Source: Meandrina meandrites (Eukaryota; Cnidaria; Anthozoa; Scleractinia; Meandrinidae). Taken from it: DNA of 64,000 nt. The notes beneath the pieces are model-generated. The model saw only the letters and a program-made list of their open reading frames with translations. It was not told the origin of the DNA and did not search any database. Position 1 is the stretch's first letter. Each line of letters starts with the position of its first letter. Shown piece after piece: positions 33,401 to 44,959 of the stretch. The stretch spans positions 48,438,944 through 48,502,943 of the forward strand of contig OY855905.1 of the NCBI GenBank assembly GCA_963693305.1. Reading direction: 5' to 3'. A program made the translations under genes and the position numbers.

Positions 33401-36400
33401 CTTCTTTCTCTGTAGTAATAAGGTAATATTGTTGTTTTTAATCACCAGGAGAATGATCTAAATTATAATGTAAAAATGTTATACTTTCATTTGAATTAGT
33501 GATGCCATAAAAATTGTTATCTAACAGACAGTACTGAGGGGGACATTGGGGGTTGCTGAACACCGACAAATACCGCAATACCGCAAAAAATACCGCAATT
33601 TTATAGTAAGCCTGTATAGCTGGTGGATTCGTTGACGCGAGGGCAAACATAGATGCAAAAACGAGCGGTGGGACTGTGGAAACAATGGCACGACCTTAAA
33701 CGGGTTTTTAAAACAGTCAAATTGTAGATTAAAATGTGTGACAAAACAAGGCTGTTTCAGGTTGCTTCAGAAACGGCTAAAAATACTCGTTAAAAGTGAA
33801 GGATACGTTTTTGTACCGAAAATCGTCGACCAAAACGTAAAGAAAACGCATCCCGCAGGTTTCGAGAATACCGCAATACCGCAATTCAAGATTAAAATTA
33901 CCGAAATACCGCATGAAAAATTGGCCAATACCGCAATACCGCAAAGCCCAATGTCCCCCTCAGTACTAGTGTGCAACAGTTACTCTCAAAACTGATATAC
34001 TACAGTATTTGGCATGTATTCAAGGAAGTCATACGTACACTCTAGGGGACCTGCTGACTTTATTATAGTTAGTGTGTTGGATTCTTTCTAGATTCAGTGG
34101 TCCATGTTCAAGTTCTATAATGGGCAAGACAATTACTCTAGATCTAATATCATTTGAAGGGAGTGAGTAAGGGATGATATTATGTAAAATATCTATCTGT
34201 TTTGCATAATAGATAACTCCCGTTTCTGGGTAGTTAATTTATGCTATACATTTTTACCTTTTAAATCAATTGTTTGTGAGGTTTTCTCATGATTAGCTGC
34301 AGGTGCCTTATACAAGGCAACTTGGTTTTCTGGCCAAAGAACCACTTGTCCTTCCAGTAGATTCTCTGAGCTGCCTGGTAAAGTTGCCCCTACCTTTAGC
34401 ACTTTTGCTATCTTGACAGGGATGTGTCCGCTAGTTGTAGTGGAGCTTACACATGTTGCTAATCCCTCAAAGGATAGTCCAGTTTGCCTGTTTCCTTTCA
34501 GAACAAACACAATTGATCCTGTAACAGAAAAAGGCCAGAAAAAAATTTAGTTGCTGGTTTGTCCTGCATTAGTTAGTTAAGTTTCCACACATGTTAAATC
34601 TTTAATTTCATCCAGCTACATATTTCAGATATACTATGTTAATTATGTATTGACATCATGTAAATTTGGAGTTATAATCATAACTGGCATTTAATAAAAA
34701 CAAAGAGGGCATTGAGATGGGTTCTCTGTTTGCAATTTAGCCACTTCTATGCTGTGTAAAAACATTTAACTGCTTTATCAGATTTAAGACAAATGTATAA
34801 ATAGATATATGGGAAATAATTATTACAGGTTAAAACATTAAAATCTTCAGAGTCTGGTTGGTACAATTCTCTCTCAAATACAGGTAATATTGTTTTTGTC
34901 CACCAGCAATTTGTAAACCAATTGAACCTTTTTAATTGTTAGACCAAGAACAGACAATATTCATGTACCTGGCACAATTGAAGTTGTAGGTTTATCTGGA
35001 CAAGAGGCATTCTGCTGACTTTTCTGCTCATTTTGATGTTTGATGGCATCTTCTACATTTGGCAAAGTGAGACAGTAACTGTCAACAAAAGAGCCAATGA
35101 CCTTTTCCAGATACAGTAACTTTTCTTCAAGCGTGCTGTTTTCTGCTGGAACTGGGACTTTTGTGGGAGGGGACTTTACTGATGACATTCCAGTTGAATC
35201 CATGAATGCAGCAAGGACATATGCTGTAAAAACTTGAAGAAACAGATCTTCTGCTGGTGCAAAAGCATCTTTCACCCTTGCCTTGACATTGTTGCGACCA
35301 AACAGATTTCGAAAGTACATCAAAGTTCCAACATCCCTGCCTGAATTGGTGTTGTACAAATGTTCCCATATAACCTGTTGGCAAGAGTGACACAAATTAT
35401 TAATACTTATAGCAAATATATCACCAGTGGCAGATCCAGACCTTCAGCTAAGGAGGGGGCCCGCTTGACTATGAAAGCTGAATTCAGCAAAGAAAATTCC
35501 GGCACTTCAATGAAAATGCGCTATTTCCGCAAAAATAAGGGGGGGCATGCCCCCGGGCCCCTCCCCTGGATCTGCCACTGATCACTGGCCTTGATGTACC
35601 AGAATGGGGCATCTGAATATTTTCAGTAATCAGAAAAGCAATGTACACACAGATTTTATATTATGAAACTACCTGAATGTCAGCAGCTGTAGAGAAGCAA
35701 AAATGGGCATTTCACATAGAAATGGCATTTTAATTGTTATTTTAACCAAACTTACACTTAAAAAAGCCTGCTTCGCATGCCAGTATTCTGCAGTCTCCGT
35801 CATGTTTTCAAATCTCTCGGAAGTCTTATCGCAACCTTTTCGGAGCTTTTTTGCGCCTGTTATTCGTTCTCTTCCAAGCAGATCTCCCCCTATGGGTATC
35901 TGAATAAGGTGCTTTTCATCTAACTCTTCACCATCACTTTGATCATTTTCCTGATCTTCGAGATCATCATTGCCACTACGTTTGATGACTTGCTGGAAGA
36001 ATTTCTGAAGCCAATCAAGATACTTGATAACATCTGCATGCTTGTTTTGGTTGTATGGTACTACAGGAAGACCCACTATAATCGACTGTTGACTCATTTC
36101 CTTGGAGTATCTGTGCTCTATGTGACCTAAGACATCCTTGATTGGATTCAACCATGGAATGAAGCTTGCAAGAACTCTACATACTAGGATAATGTAATCA
36201 GATCGTAGCTTGGTTTTCTCCTCTTCATTTATGAAGTAGTTTGAAATTTCAAACTCTCTGAGGTCTCCAATGGGATGACTGTTGCTAAGTCCAGAAGTGT
36301 CTACTCTGTCAAAAGTTACATATTGTGAAATCCAATGGTTGTCAGTGTTTTGGTGGTCTTTAGTAAGTTTTCCGGGTTTAATTCGAAAATCAAAATTGTC

Positions 36401-38544
36401 ATAGACAACCCTTGGCTGATAACCGTCATCTATTTTCTCTTTCATAATTTCCTGAAGGTTCCCTCCAACGTCATCCATGATTCGTAGCCAACTCTGACTA
36501 GACTGGCAAATTCCCAGCTTGTTTAATCTCTGGAATGTCTTGGAAAACAAAAAAGATATTTTACGGTTTTACCGCGGTTCTGAAACCGTTTATCTCAGAG
36601 ATAGTTGAGCGAGAAGTCAAAGTGCACGCGCGCCTTTATCAGATCACTTACTTGTAATGTTTTTTTTTATATTATATTTCTTAAACAGTAATACGTGCTA
36701 ATATATAACGGCAAGTTGTAATAATTCAATATTTATAAGCTATTTCTTATTTAGCGCCATTTACAATCAAGAGATAAATCGCGCTAACACAACAAGTGCA
36801 CACCAATTCGCGCGTTTTTTACGTGAAAACAAGGTAAATTAATTGTTGTCAGTTTTTCAAGAAAGGCTTTTGTCACAATTAACAATTTTCTCTCCATTTT
36901 ATCCAGCTAGGGGTTTCCGCAAACGAGGAGACATGGTGGTAAGATTTCCCACAAAGGAAAACGTAAACCCTTTTTCAGACTGGAATCATTTTTTTTCACT
37001 TCAAATGCGCGAGCAAATAGAGAAGTGTGTTGGGGGTGGGGGACACGCGAGTCCGAAGAAAACAAGAGTATTTCGGTTCCTGATCCCATTAAAGCGATCT
37101 TAACATGTAATTACACTGGGTTTTGGCAGGCCATTATTATAGGACTACTATCCATTATAACAGTTATGGTCGCGGACGAGCTGTATATATAGCTAGGCAT
37201 TCCATGCAACACTGTAAGTATTATAGCGCTACAGTTAACATACCATTTTGCTGCATCCACCGATTCCAACGATCACAGAAACCAATTTCTGCATAAGACT
37301 CATCTTTTCATCTCTGGCATTGAGCAGAATGCTGACAGCAGTGCATATTGGTGGAATAAGGGCGTCTGCTCTGTGGGACTTTCTTAATGCATTCTCTGTT
37401 ACTGCCACGGCGGAAACAGCGTCTAAAACATCTGGAGCCTTTTCCTCCCATTCCGATAACAACTTAGCCCATTTAAAAGAAAATAGTTCCTTGTATGATT
37501 TTGAGCCTACTCGTAATATAGACGAATTTTCTTTTACCCTGCACAATCTTTTACTTTGCTCCTGTATGTCTTGCAGGTACAACAGTTTAAGTGCATTTTT
37601 CAGCGGCGGGATGCTAATTATTTCTTTGGCGATATCACCTGGTAGAACGGTAGTCTGGAACACAAGTGCTATCTTTTTAATCTCACTGACCTTCAAGGGA
37701 ACGCTTTGGTCTGCTTTTAGCTGTACGGAGAGACACAGATAATATAAAAGAGTCAGGACAAAAGAGGAAATACAAACACCGAGTTCATTAATTCAAAATA
37801 AAACGAGGTGCACGTTCTTCAACTGTGATTGAAAAAGGACTAAATCGTTTTAAAAATGCGTCTCTATCACGACCATTGAATTCAGTAGTTACATGTAAAT
37901 CGAATTAGTAAACTGCTAAATTAATTTACCTGAGAACATAGAACGAAAGCTCCTTGCATGTAGACAATATTTACATTGCCGTATCATTACATTAGCCAAC
38001 ATTGTTTCAATGTACTTTGTAACAATTTCCAAAAATATCGTCTGCTTACCTTCGGATTGCAACACCCGTATTTTTTAAGGATCGGAACATCTTTTTCATC
38101 TTCTGTTGGCCTCTCTGCTGCATTTTTTGGAAGAATTGACCTGTATCGCGAATTTTGAGCACGAGATTCCGTGTGATGTTCTTGCATGTCGTCCGCCGCC
38201 GGGTTAACTCTTTTGGCGTTAGGACTTTCACCTGGATTTCTTCCCCGTTTTATTCTTTCTTTGAGTCTTAATTCTTGATCCTTTCTTGAGTTGACACACA
38301 AAAGCTTAAAACTAATCGCGGATAGGAGCTTGGTTTTACAGGGAACGCATATCTTTTTTGGAAATTCATCGTTCTCCTTTAGTTGTATTCCTGTAACATT
38401 TTCAAACTTTCCAGCGATGTCTTCTTTAGCTGCTGCTTTTCCAAATACCAAAACTGGATGACATTGATCGTCGATGTCTCTGTTGCAAGCAACGCACTGA
38501 TTCCTTGTAAATTTGTAAACGGATTTTATCGGCGTTACAGCCAT
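30430..38544 (-). CDS. Putative transposase: ZAD-like zinc finger + DUF6589-like core (6 exons)
   Basis: Exons 38544-38050, 37720-37244, 36538-35756, 35374-34969, 34518-34258, 30911-30430. All junctions are GT-AG, phases agree, and there is one open frame of 967 residues. C17xxC20 and C66xxC69 form a ZAD-like zinc module, which in other proteins dimerises. Residues 166-720 resemble the DUF6589 family: SFKWAKLLSEWEEKAP, ICTAVSILLNARDEKMS, VVYDNFDF, GGDLLGRERITGAKK, YWHAKQAFL, then VIWEHLYNT. Acidic candidates for an RNase H-like catalytic centre are D371 or D374, D543 and an E/D in PAEDLFLQV; this role is inference. The tail is very acidic (SDDEDDET). An in-frame ATG 54 bases upstream (38598) is an alternative start. 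Although large introns have collected MITEs, no disabling mutation is visible. It lies tail-to-tail with the helicase. Confidence 0.8.
31225..31777. mobile_element. MITE with long inverted ends and TTAA flanks (piggyBac-like)
   Basis: AGTGCCTATGAAGTGAAAA at the left is matched by its complement at the right, and the inverted similarity continues for over 150 bases (GAAACGTCTAGC, AGCGCTCAAAGTT). TTAA flanks both sides (31221-31224 and 31778-31781), as with piggyBac-type elements. It is nested in the largest intron of the DUF6589 gene. The acidic small frame at 31516-31310 is part of the element, not a gene. Confidence 0.75.
31905..32040. mobile_element. Small foldback element
   Basis: Inverted arms of about 50 bases (for example TTTTGTCAAAATTCTAAT and its complement, and GTGAAATTA/TAATTTCAC) surround a 16-18 base centre. 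Non-coding, in the same intron of the DUF6589 gene. Confidence 0.75.
33531..33966. mobile_element. 436-bp MITE with perfect 20-bp inverted ends and TACCGCAA iterons
   Basis: The left end GTACTGAGGGGGACATTGGG and the right end are exact complements. Inside, ATACCGCAATACCGCAA motifs recur in clusters at both ends (33570-33600, 33865-33945), as if they were binding sites for a transposase. No coding capacity. It sits in the last intron of the DUF6589 gene. Confidence 0.85.
35425..35580. mobile_element. 156-bp MITE with CAGTGGCAGATCCAG ends
   Basis: Fifteen-base inverted ends (35425-35439, 35566-35580), G/C-rich GGGGGCATGCCCCCGGG near the right end, and ATCAC directly repeated on both sides (35420-35424, 35581-35585) as a probable 5-bp target duplication. 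It lies in the intron between exons 3 and 4 of the DUF6589 gene. Confidence 0.8.
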
Positions 38545-38765
38545 AGTTCTACTCAGCACACAATCTGAATGTAAGCGCGCCAAAGTTGTAAATTTCACCC
38601 ACGAGATGGAATCCGGAAGTAAAACCCAATGCGTAGAACAGTATCATTTTTTACCTAATTACGCATGCAGGTTTCATCAGCCAATCAAAAAATTCTTATT
38701 TTTTACTGTTACCAGGGCCACTCGAGATGTCGTTAAAAAAATGCGTGGCCCTGGGAACGAGGATG

Positions 38766-38774
38766 GGGGTCAAC
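38766..38774. repeat. Right target-site duplication of the 10.9 kb transposon
   Basis: GGGGTCAAC, identical to 27836-27844. Confidence 0.85.
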
Positions 38775-38822
38775 TTATTTAAGTGGCCTTGGAGATTGCG
38801 CGGACATTGCGCGTAGCCATCG

Positions 38823-38830
38823 TGACGTCA
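38823..38830. promoter_or_regulatory. CRE-type palindrome upstream of the 227-residue gene
   Basis: TGACGTCA 92 bases before the predicted start at 38922, inside a 25-base stretch (GCGCGTAGCCATCGTG...) that also occurs in reverse near 44.4 kb. A CREB/ATF site is possible; the match alone does not prove it. Confidence 0.4.
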
Positions 38831-38921
38831 CGAGTAACCAAACCCGGGAAGTTTGAATGTTATGTAAACATTGATCGCGGCGAAAAAGTTTATTCGGATG
38901 ATTGACCGAGAAGTTTAAAAT

Positions 38922-41900
38922 ATGAAGATGAAAAGACCCAAGGTATGTGGAAGTGTATTTATGCGCTGTGTAAAGATACCAAATTTTTTTCAGCAAAGAA
39001 AGGCTAAGGAACAAAAAGACGGAAAATGTAGCGATCGATCGATTCAAAACGCGAATAAATAATGACAGGTTGTGTTTCTTTGACAAGTGATAACATTAGA
39101 TCCCAACAACATGTAGCAGCGAGGGGCAAATATGACGTTGATATGGCTTTAAACTTTTTGTTGGTGATGAAAATAAGTAATATAACCCTTCAAAAAAAAT
39201 GATCAGTGAGTTTAAACGCATTTCCTTGGTGTCAAATTGCGCACAGCAGCCATGATTGCGTGACACCCGCGAAGTGAGATGAAGTGAAAAAAACCTAATG
39301 CGATCGGAAATGCTCATTAACAAAGGAGTTTGGACTATCGAGTGATTTGCTGTAATATATGTTAAAAATAGTCCATGAGATTTATTTGTTACCCCTATAT
39401 ATCTAACCAGATCGGGCGAAGATGATAAGATTTTCCCCGCGAGGCCTAATGGCTGACGCAAGCTTCCCGGCAAAGTTCATTAAAGTAATTGATCAATTAC
39501 AATGGTCTAATTTATAGAAAAATGCACGAAATGTTCAGCGAAGTTGGAAGAACAAGGGAGATCCGTTCACTAAACTGGTACGTAATTTTGACCGCTTTTA
39601 AGTTGAAATGTTCATGTTGTTTATGCGAAAGCAAGGATCTCACGGCTCTTGTTGTTAACAGTTTTTGAACTTACAAATCATCAAATTTATTTCTAATTCA
39701 AGTCGTAGCCCTTGAAACGAATAGCTTTAGGAACCTGCAGATTTTTGGATTTATTTAACACGAGCAAAAATCACATACGCTCTCCGTTTCGGCTAGATTT
39801 CACCATGAAAACACCAGTCAGAGTAAAACCTGTTTCCTCGGGCGTCCGCATGTCCCTTGCCTCCAACAAGAAGATATATTTTTGCTGCAGTATAAAGTAA
39901 TTTCATCCAAAAATAGCTATTTTCTTATTTAAAAGACTCGTGACAACGGCATTGGAATAAGAAAAGCTGTCGACATGTCAACAGACATATCTTGTCATCA
40001 AGAGACATTCAATTCTCTATATTTCTTGATACAGGCAAACATGCAAGTGGATTTGTGGGAGAAGAAAAAATCCATCAAACGAAAGTTGGATTCTTTAGTG
40101 AAAGATTTGAAACATGCACACATTCCGAATGTCAATGATGTCCAGGTTGGAAGTTAAAAGAAAACAGTTGTACCATGCTAGTTATTTTAACGAGACAGTA
40201 ATTGGTGATGTGAACTCTAGGGCTGACCTTACAACACAGTATTTATTTCAAGGTTTTGGTCTACACCAATGGGCATTTGCTTGCAGAATCGTAATCAACA
40301 ACAACAGCTTGACAAACCTGGGGGGGGGGGGGGGGGGCACTCCCGTATAAGGGCTTATTGGGGATGTGCAGCCCAACAGGGTATGGTTTTCAGGATTTTT
40401 TGTCTTGAACCGGGTCCCTTTTTGTCTTAAACAGGGTATCTTTACACGGGCCAATGTCTTAAACAGAATAAGCATATATGTTTGTTTATATAAATTTTGC
40501 CACAAGCTGAATTTTTGCAAGTCCTTCCTTAAAGTGTTGACTTCTGTTGACTTTGGTGTTCACACCAAGCTTAACTCATATTTGATTATGCTAACAACAA
40601 TTGTCTTGACGGGGTATCAGAAATCAGATATTCTTGTCTTAAACAGGTTCAGGATTTGGGCAGCTGGGCTGCACCTCCCTACCCGAGATTCTGTCAAACC
40701 CCCCCCCCCCCTCCCCCCGACCGGGTTGACAAATAAGATCTGTTATTTTATAGAAATGTTTGCTGGTTTTATTTGAAGTGGTAACATAGTCATCATTAAG
40801 TTATCGTTTACCTTATCAGGGTAGTGTTCATTTTCATGTGAAACTTTGTGGCCTAATGGGTATAAACTTTGTCTACCATTATTGGGCATTTGTACTTATA
40901 AGTTGACCCAGTCACTGTGCTGTGGGAGGGGGGGGGGGGGGGGGGTCAGTTCTGTTCTTGAGTAAGGCAGAAGAAAGAATCCATAGCTAAAAAACGTTCA
41001 ACAAAGATCAATACTAAAAACAGGGGTTTTTAAGGATTCTTTTGTAACAAACAACACCTTGAAAGGTCTAAAATTTTAGTGGAGGGTCCACATGAAAATA
41101 CCATTATCTCATCAGTTTATCAAGTCACTGTTTTCAACTGCAGCACTTGTTAATACAATACCCTCATTCCAGCAACAAGTTAATTGGGTCAAATAATGGG
41201 TGGCCTAACATACAAGGGCTCCTGGGTTGGTGAGGGAGAAGCATAGTAGACCTTCCATGGCAATAGTAGACCCTATTTGTATTCCGGGTATTATTACTGC
41301 AGGTCGACATTGTTTCAAAGATTTTCCTGTGATTTGCATTTGATAGGATTCCCTGCATCAGCCTAAATTGCAAACGAATTCCAGTCCACTATTCAGAATA
41401 CAAATATGGCCTTTTGACAAAATAAGAAATACAAGCAAATGGGCTCAACCGAAATTGAGATGTCACATGTATAAATCAGGGGTGAAGGTCTGAACTACCA
41501 TACTGTATCTTTTACATAATTGTATTTACACCATTATGCATTCAGTTGAATAATGGCCATTACCCCCTGCCCTTGTTATAATTCAGGCCCCAGTTGTTTG
41601 AAGGGTGGATAACTCCATGCACCTGATAATCACCATCCAGTGGATGGTGTAGTTTGTTTTCTCAGCACGTATCCACTTGATAGCGAATAATCAGTTGGAA
41701 AGTGCTATCCACCCTTAGAACAACTGGGGCCAGGTTCCCAAATGAGTTGATTTCTCCAAATGAAAGTACTTTGGTTATTAAAAACATTGTTAAATCTTTA
41801 TTATTTATTCCATTCAACATAAGCCTATAAGTGGTTAAAACAGTATGAATATCTACTTGTTAACTAAAATTAACAAAATGTTTTCGCCTTTACCAGGCAA

Positions 41901-43150
41901 AAAATGCTCAACTTAAAAAATGGAAGCAAATAACTAAACTAAGAAGAAAAGGAAAAAACCTGCACACCAATGTCCAAGGAATGTTAATTGCTTCATACAA
42001 CCTTCTAAAGAAAGAGCCACTCTTTAACAGGAAAAAACCAAAGGTCAGTAACAATTCTTACATTAATTATGAATCACTGAAACCAAAATGGACATTTATA
42101 TGAAGGTAGTAATTACTAGAGAAAGGAGAAGATGCAAAGTATTGAGTATGTGTTAACTACATCTGTGGAAACATGAGCACTACTCACTTGTGTGGTATAT
42201 ACTAATGCTGGTTATTAATCTTAGCAACATAAGTACTTTTTTTCTAAATAGGTTTTTGAAAGCAAAGATCCACTGGAAGATGTCAATTGTTTATTCCAAG
42301 CACCTGTGGATCCCATGCAAAAACAAGAAGACAGTCCTACATGTACCTATTTCCAAGGTATCATAAATACATCTTATTCAATGCTTTGACATAAATTATA
42401 CTGGTAATACCTGCAGATATTTTGTAAGTTTCGTGTGTTTTCCTAATCCCATAAGGGAAAAATATGATCAATGAGCTAAATGTCCACACATAATATATGT
42501 TAAACCATTGAATAAGGGATTTATTATTCCACCATTTATTATTCTGGACATTTTGTTGCCCCACCTTGTGTCCATATTTTGCCCTGTTCTACAGTGTAAT
42601 AACGTCATATTTTGTGCATTCTGGTGACCTAGTATGTTAAAATGGTGCAACGATAAACAAAACGAAATACTTGTTTTTATGCAAGCCTGCCTGGAGGTGA
42701 AAATGAGTGAACTTTAAACTGAAGCAGTTAAAAGTTCAGACTTGAATGGAATTCAAACCTGTTTGAATAAAGTTGATAAAAAAAACTGTGAATTCAATTT
42801 TTTTTTCACCAGGTTTAAGCAAGCTTTACGCAAGCTGTTTTCACATTGACTGCATTATTTTCCTTTAAATTATTATTGTAGAACTAAGGCTGTTGTTCAT
42901 TGTCTTTTAAGATATGTTGGTTAAAGTAGAAGATTGTGCAGATGATAATGTTGAAGAAGATAAAAAACGCCTTAAGGAGAGGAGTCTTCCAGCGCACCAT
43001 CCCCAAGTACTTGTCAGTATGACTGATGAGGCCTGTGAAAGAAATAAATTATGCTCTTTGTTATTAACTCTATTGCATTTAACTGAATATAGAAATCTTG
43101 ACAAAATGATTCTGGTGCACTTCAATGGTATGAAATTAATAAAGGTGTGA
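38922..43150 (+). CDS. Unrecognised basic, lysine-rich protein (6 exons, 227 residues)
   Basis: Exons 38922-38942, 39518-39577, 40035-40145, 41897-42043, 42252-42357, 42912-43150. The splice phases all agree, which is unlikely by chance across six small exons. The N-terminal half is strongly basic (MKMKRPK; QRSWKNKGD; LWEKKKSIKRKLD; KQITKLRRKGKN), suggesting nuclear or nucleic-acid association, with likely helical, coiled-coil-prone stretches. The C-terminal half is acidic then leucine-rich (DDNVEEDKKRLKERS; CSLLLTLLHLTEYRN). I do not recognise the family. The donor after exon 3 (GTTGGA) is weak. An alternative end is possible because GGTATG at 43126 could be a donor. A polyadenylation signal follows at 43197-43202. 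The transposon lies 157 bases upstream of the start, so the promoter region may be altered. Confidence 0.65.
40320..40711. repeat. G-run / C-run bounded repeat
   Basis: An 18-base G run (40320-40337) preceded by TTGACAAACCT and a 13-base C run (40699-40711) followed by a complementary-looking GGTTGACAAAT form inverted ends. The interior repeats GTCTTAAACAGG-type phrases. It is probably a mobile repeat in intron 3 of the 227-residue gene. A further G18 run is at 40928-40945. Confidence 0.5.
41586..41731. mobile_element. 146-bp MITE with GGCCCCAGTTGTT ends
   Basis: GGCCCCAGTTGTTTGAAGGG at the left pairs with the complementary right end (CCCTTAGAACAACTGGGGCC), and GTGGATA/TATCCAC extends the arms. 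Non-coding, in intron 3 of the 227-residue gene. Confidence 0.8.
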
Positions 43151-43196
43151 AAACCAATTAAAATGACTTTGACTCTCTTGTTTGTGTGGTGGTTGC

Positions 43197-43202
43197 AATA
43201 AA
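43197..43202 (+). promoter_or_regulatory. Polyadenylation signal of the 227-residue gene
   Basis: AATAAA 47 bases after the stop codon, at a normal distance for a 3' end. Confidence 0.6.
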
Positions 43203-44369
43203 GACATAAAGAAATTAATTAATTAAAAATCAAATAATTTTAAGAAATATACAGAGAATTGTATTGCAAGGAAATATGAGACAAACCATGATGCAGCCAG
43301 CTATTAATAAAAAAATAATTCTGAGTAAATATATATTGCTGGCTTGCAACTGACGTCACGGCAGCCATGCTGGGGGACAACAACAAAGCGTTTTCCTCCG
43401 CTGGGAACTAAACTTTTTTATCATGCAAATTCTGCGAAAAAGTTTTTTATTGTTTTGACCACCAACATGGCCGCCTTGTCACGTGGTTGCAAGCGATCAA
43501 TTAAAACACAACAGCTCAAAACAGAAACCTCATTTGGCATGATGTTGTTTTGAATGATTTGTTTTGTGTGGAATAAAATAAATACACCATTCTAAGTTCT
43601 CTTATCTTTTTGCTGCAGTGGTATGTCATGTTATAAAAGTTATTTTAAAAACCGGGTGTTGCTAGTAATGATTATACGGCTGGACAGAGATATCAGTTCT
43701 AAATAACAGAACAATTCAGAATAGATCATGCATCAACATGTACCATGGAAGAAAGCAATCCCAATTATCATGCATCTGCTTCAGTATGGCAGTGTATTTT
43801 GAAGTTTTCCGCTTTCGACCACACTTTCGTCTTCACAGTTTATAAAAAGACTACTTGACTGCTTGGCCACAGTTCGACTTGTTGGAAAACTGATTAACTC
43901 GGGCAATCCATGATATAAACCAGACATTGTGATACCCAAAGCTTAATTTATAACACACAATGTAGGTGAGTAAAATTGACTGATCATTTTTTTGGTCACT
44001 TGCTCTGTATTAACTTCAATGGCAGATCCTTCCTATAGAAATACCCCGTTATTGAGCCGAGTTTCAAGTTTTCATGCTGAATCGATTTCGAGAAAAAGCG
44101 ATTTTTCTGTGCGAACAACCAAAATTTACCAACACATTTTCCCACTCGAAGAAAATGACCAAATCTCTTGAGACTTTCCTCTATGAAGTTATTTTCAACT
44201 ACAGTTATAAGTTACTCACCTCTTCAGAAAGAGAAATCGTAGTCAATCTTCACTGTCCAAAAACAAAGCACTTGGAACGTAAATAAGTGGAGAAAATCAG
44301 CTTGAAATGTCGTTGTGTTGCGAACGCAAGGCCGCCATTTTCGAAATCACTCCAAAGCTGCGCGCTTCT

Positions 44370-44438
44370 TTCTTCGTGACGTCACGATGGCTACGCGCAT
44401 ACAGACAGTGGATTTGACGAGTTGACCCCTCCCTCCTG
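44370..44438 (-). other. Paralogous empty site of the 10.9 kb transposon
   Basis: Read on the minus strand: CAGGAGGGAGGGGTCAAC continues straight on and, 22 bases later, reaches GCGCGTAGCCATCGTGACG. The two flanks of the transposon carry the same two blocks in the same order, with one GGGGTCAAC on each side of the element and a single copy here. This independently supports the element borders. Confidence 0.75.
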
Positions 44439-44959
44439 CACAACACCTTTCGTAGGCCAAAGTCACGTTAGCGCATACGTTTCATGTTGTGACTTTGGCG
44501 TCTTTTAAATTACCTTATTGAGTACTTGTACTTTCATTTCCATTTATTTGTACATTTTAAACAGAATGTGACCGTGAAAAGTCATTCCCATCCCGCGGAA
44601 ACGGCCAACGGGCGTCTTGTTTATATTGAGACGGTGTGTGGTCTTGACATATAGAGTGCTGAAAACAATTGGCAATTATATATAATTATATAAAGAGCAG
44701 GTTCCTGAGGCAGGCCGGAAATTAACAGCGAAACGATGGAACAAAAAGAAACGGAAAACTGAAAGATAACCTGAGACACTACACTAATCTCTGAAACCAA
44801 ATTAAAGGACAGAAATCAGTTTTTCTTTGTTTTCGAGGCAGTGGTTTACTGAATTGAAATTGGACATTTACGTATTTTTACGTATTTATTATTAACAGAC
44901 TTTTGTAGATCAATTGTCTTAGTCTAGGTTCCAGACCCTTTTCATAACAATATATAATA

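Larger units (their letters stand above)
27845..38765. mobile_element. 10.9 kb DNA transposon with RecQ-like helicase and ZAD/DUF6589 gene
   Basis: The left end CATTCTCGTCCCCAGAGCC and the inverted right end CATCCTCGTTCCCAGGGCC match at 16 of 19 bases and begin exactly next to the 9-bp direct repeats GGGGTCAAC. Inside each end lies a second, inverted copy (GGGCTCTGGTAACAGTGA at 27900-27917; TGGCCCTGGTAACAGTAA on the right). The same target context without the element occurs in reverse near 44.4 kb. Contents: helicase on the plus strand (28064-29834) and transposase candidate on the minus strand (38544-30430), tail-to-tail. From memory, a helicase-encoding lineage of Academ transposons has been described in animals and fungi and is the closest fit; I could not verify this. 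Confidence 0.85.

Noticed and set aside
37248..37742. 164-residue plus-strand protein
   Set aside because: Antisense shadow of exon 2 of the DUF6589 gene, whose splice sites and family motifs are on the minus strand.
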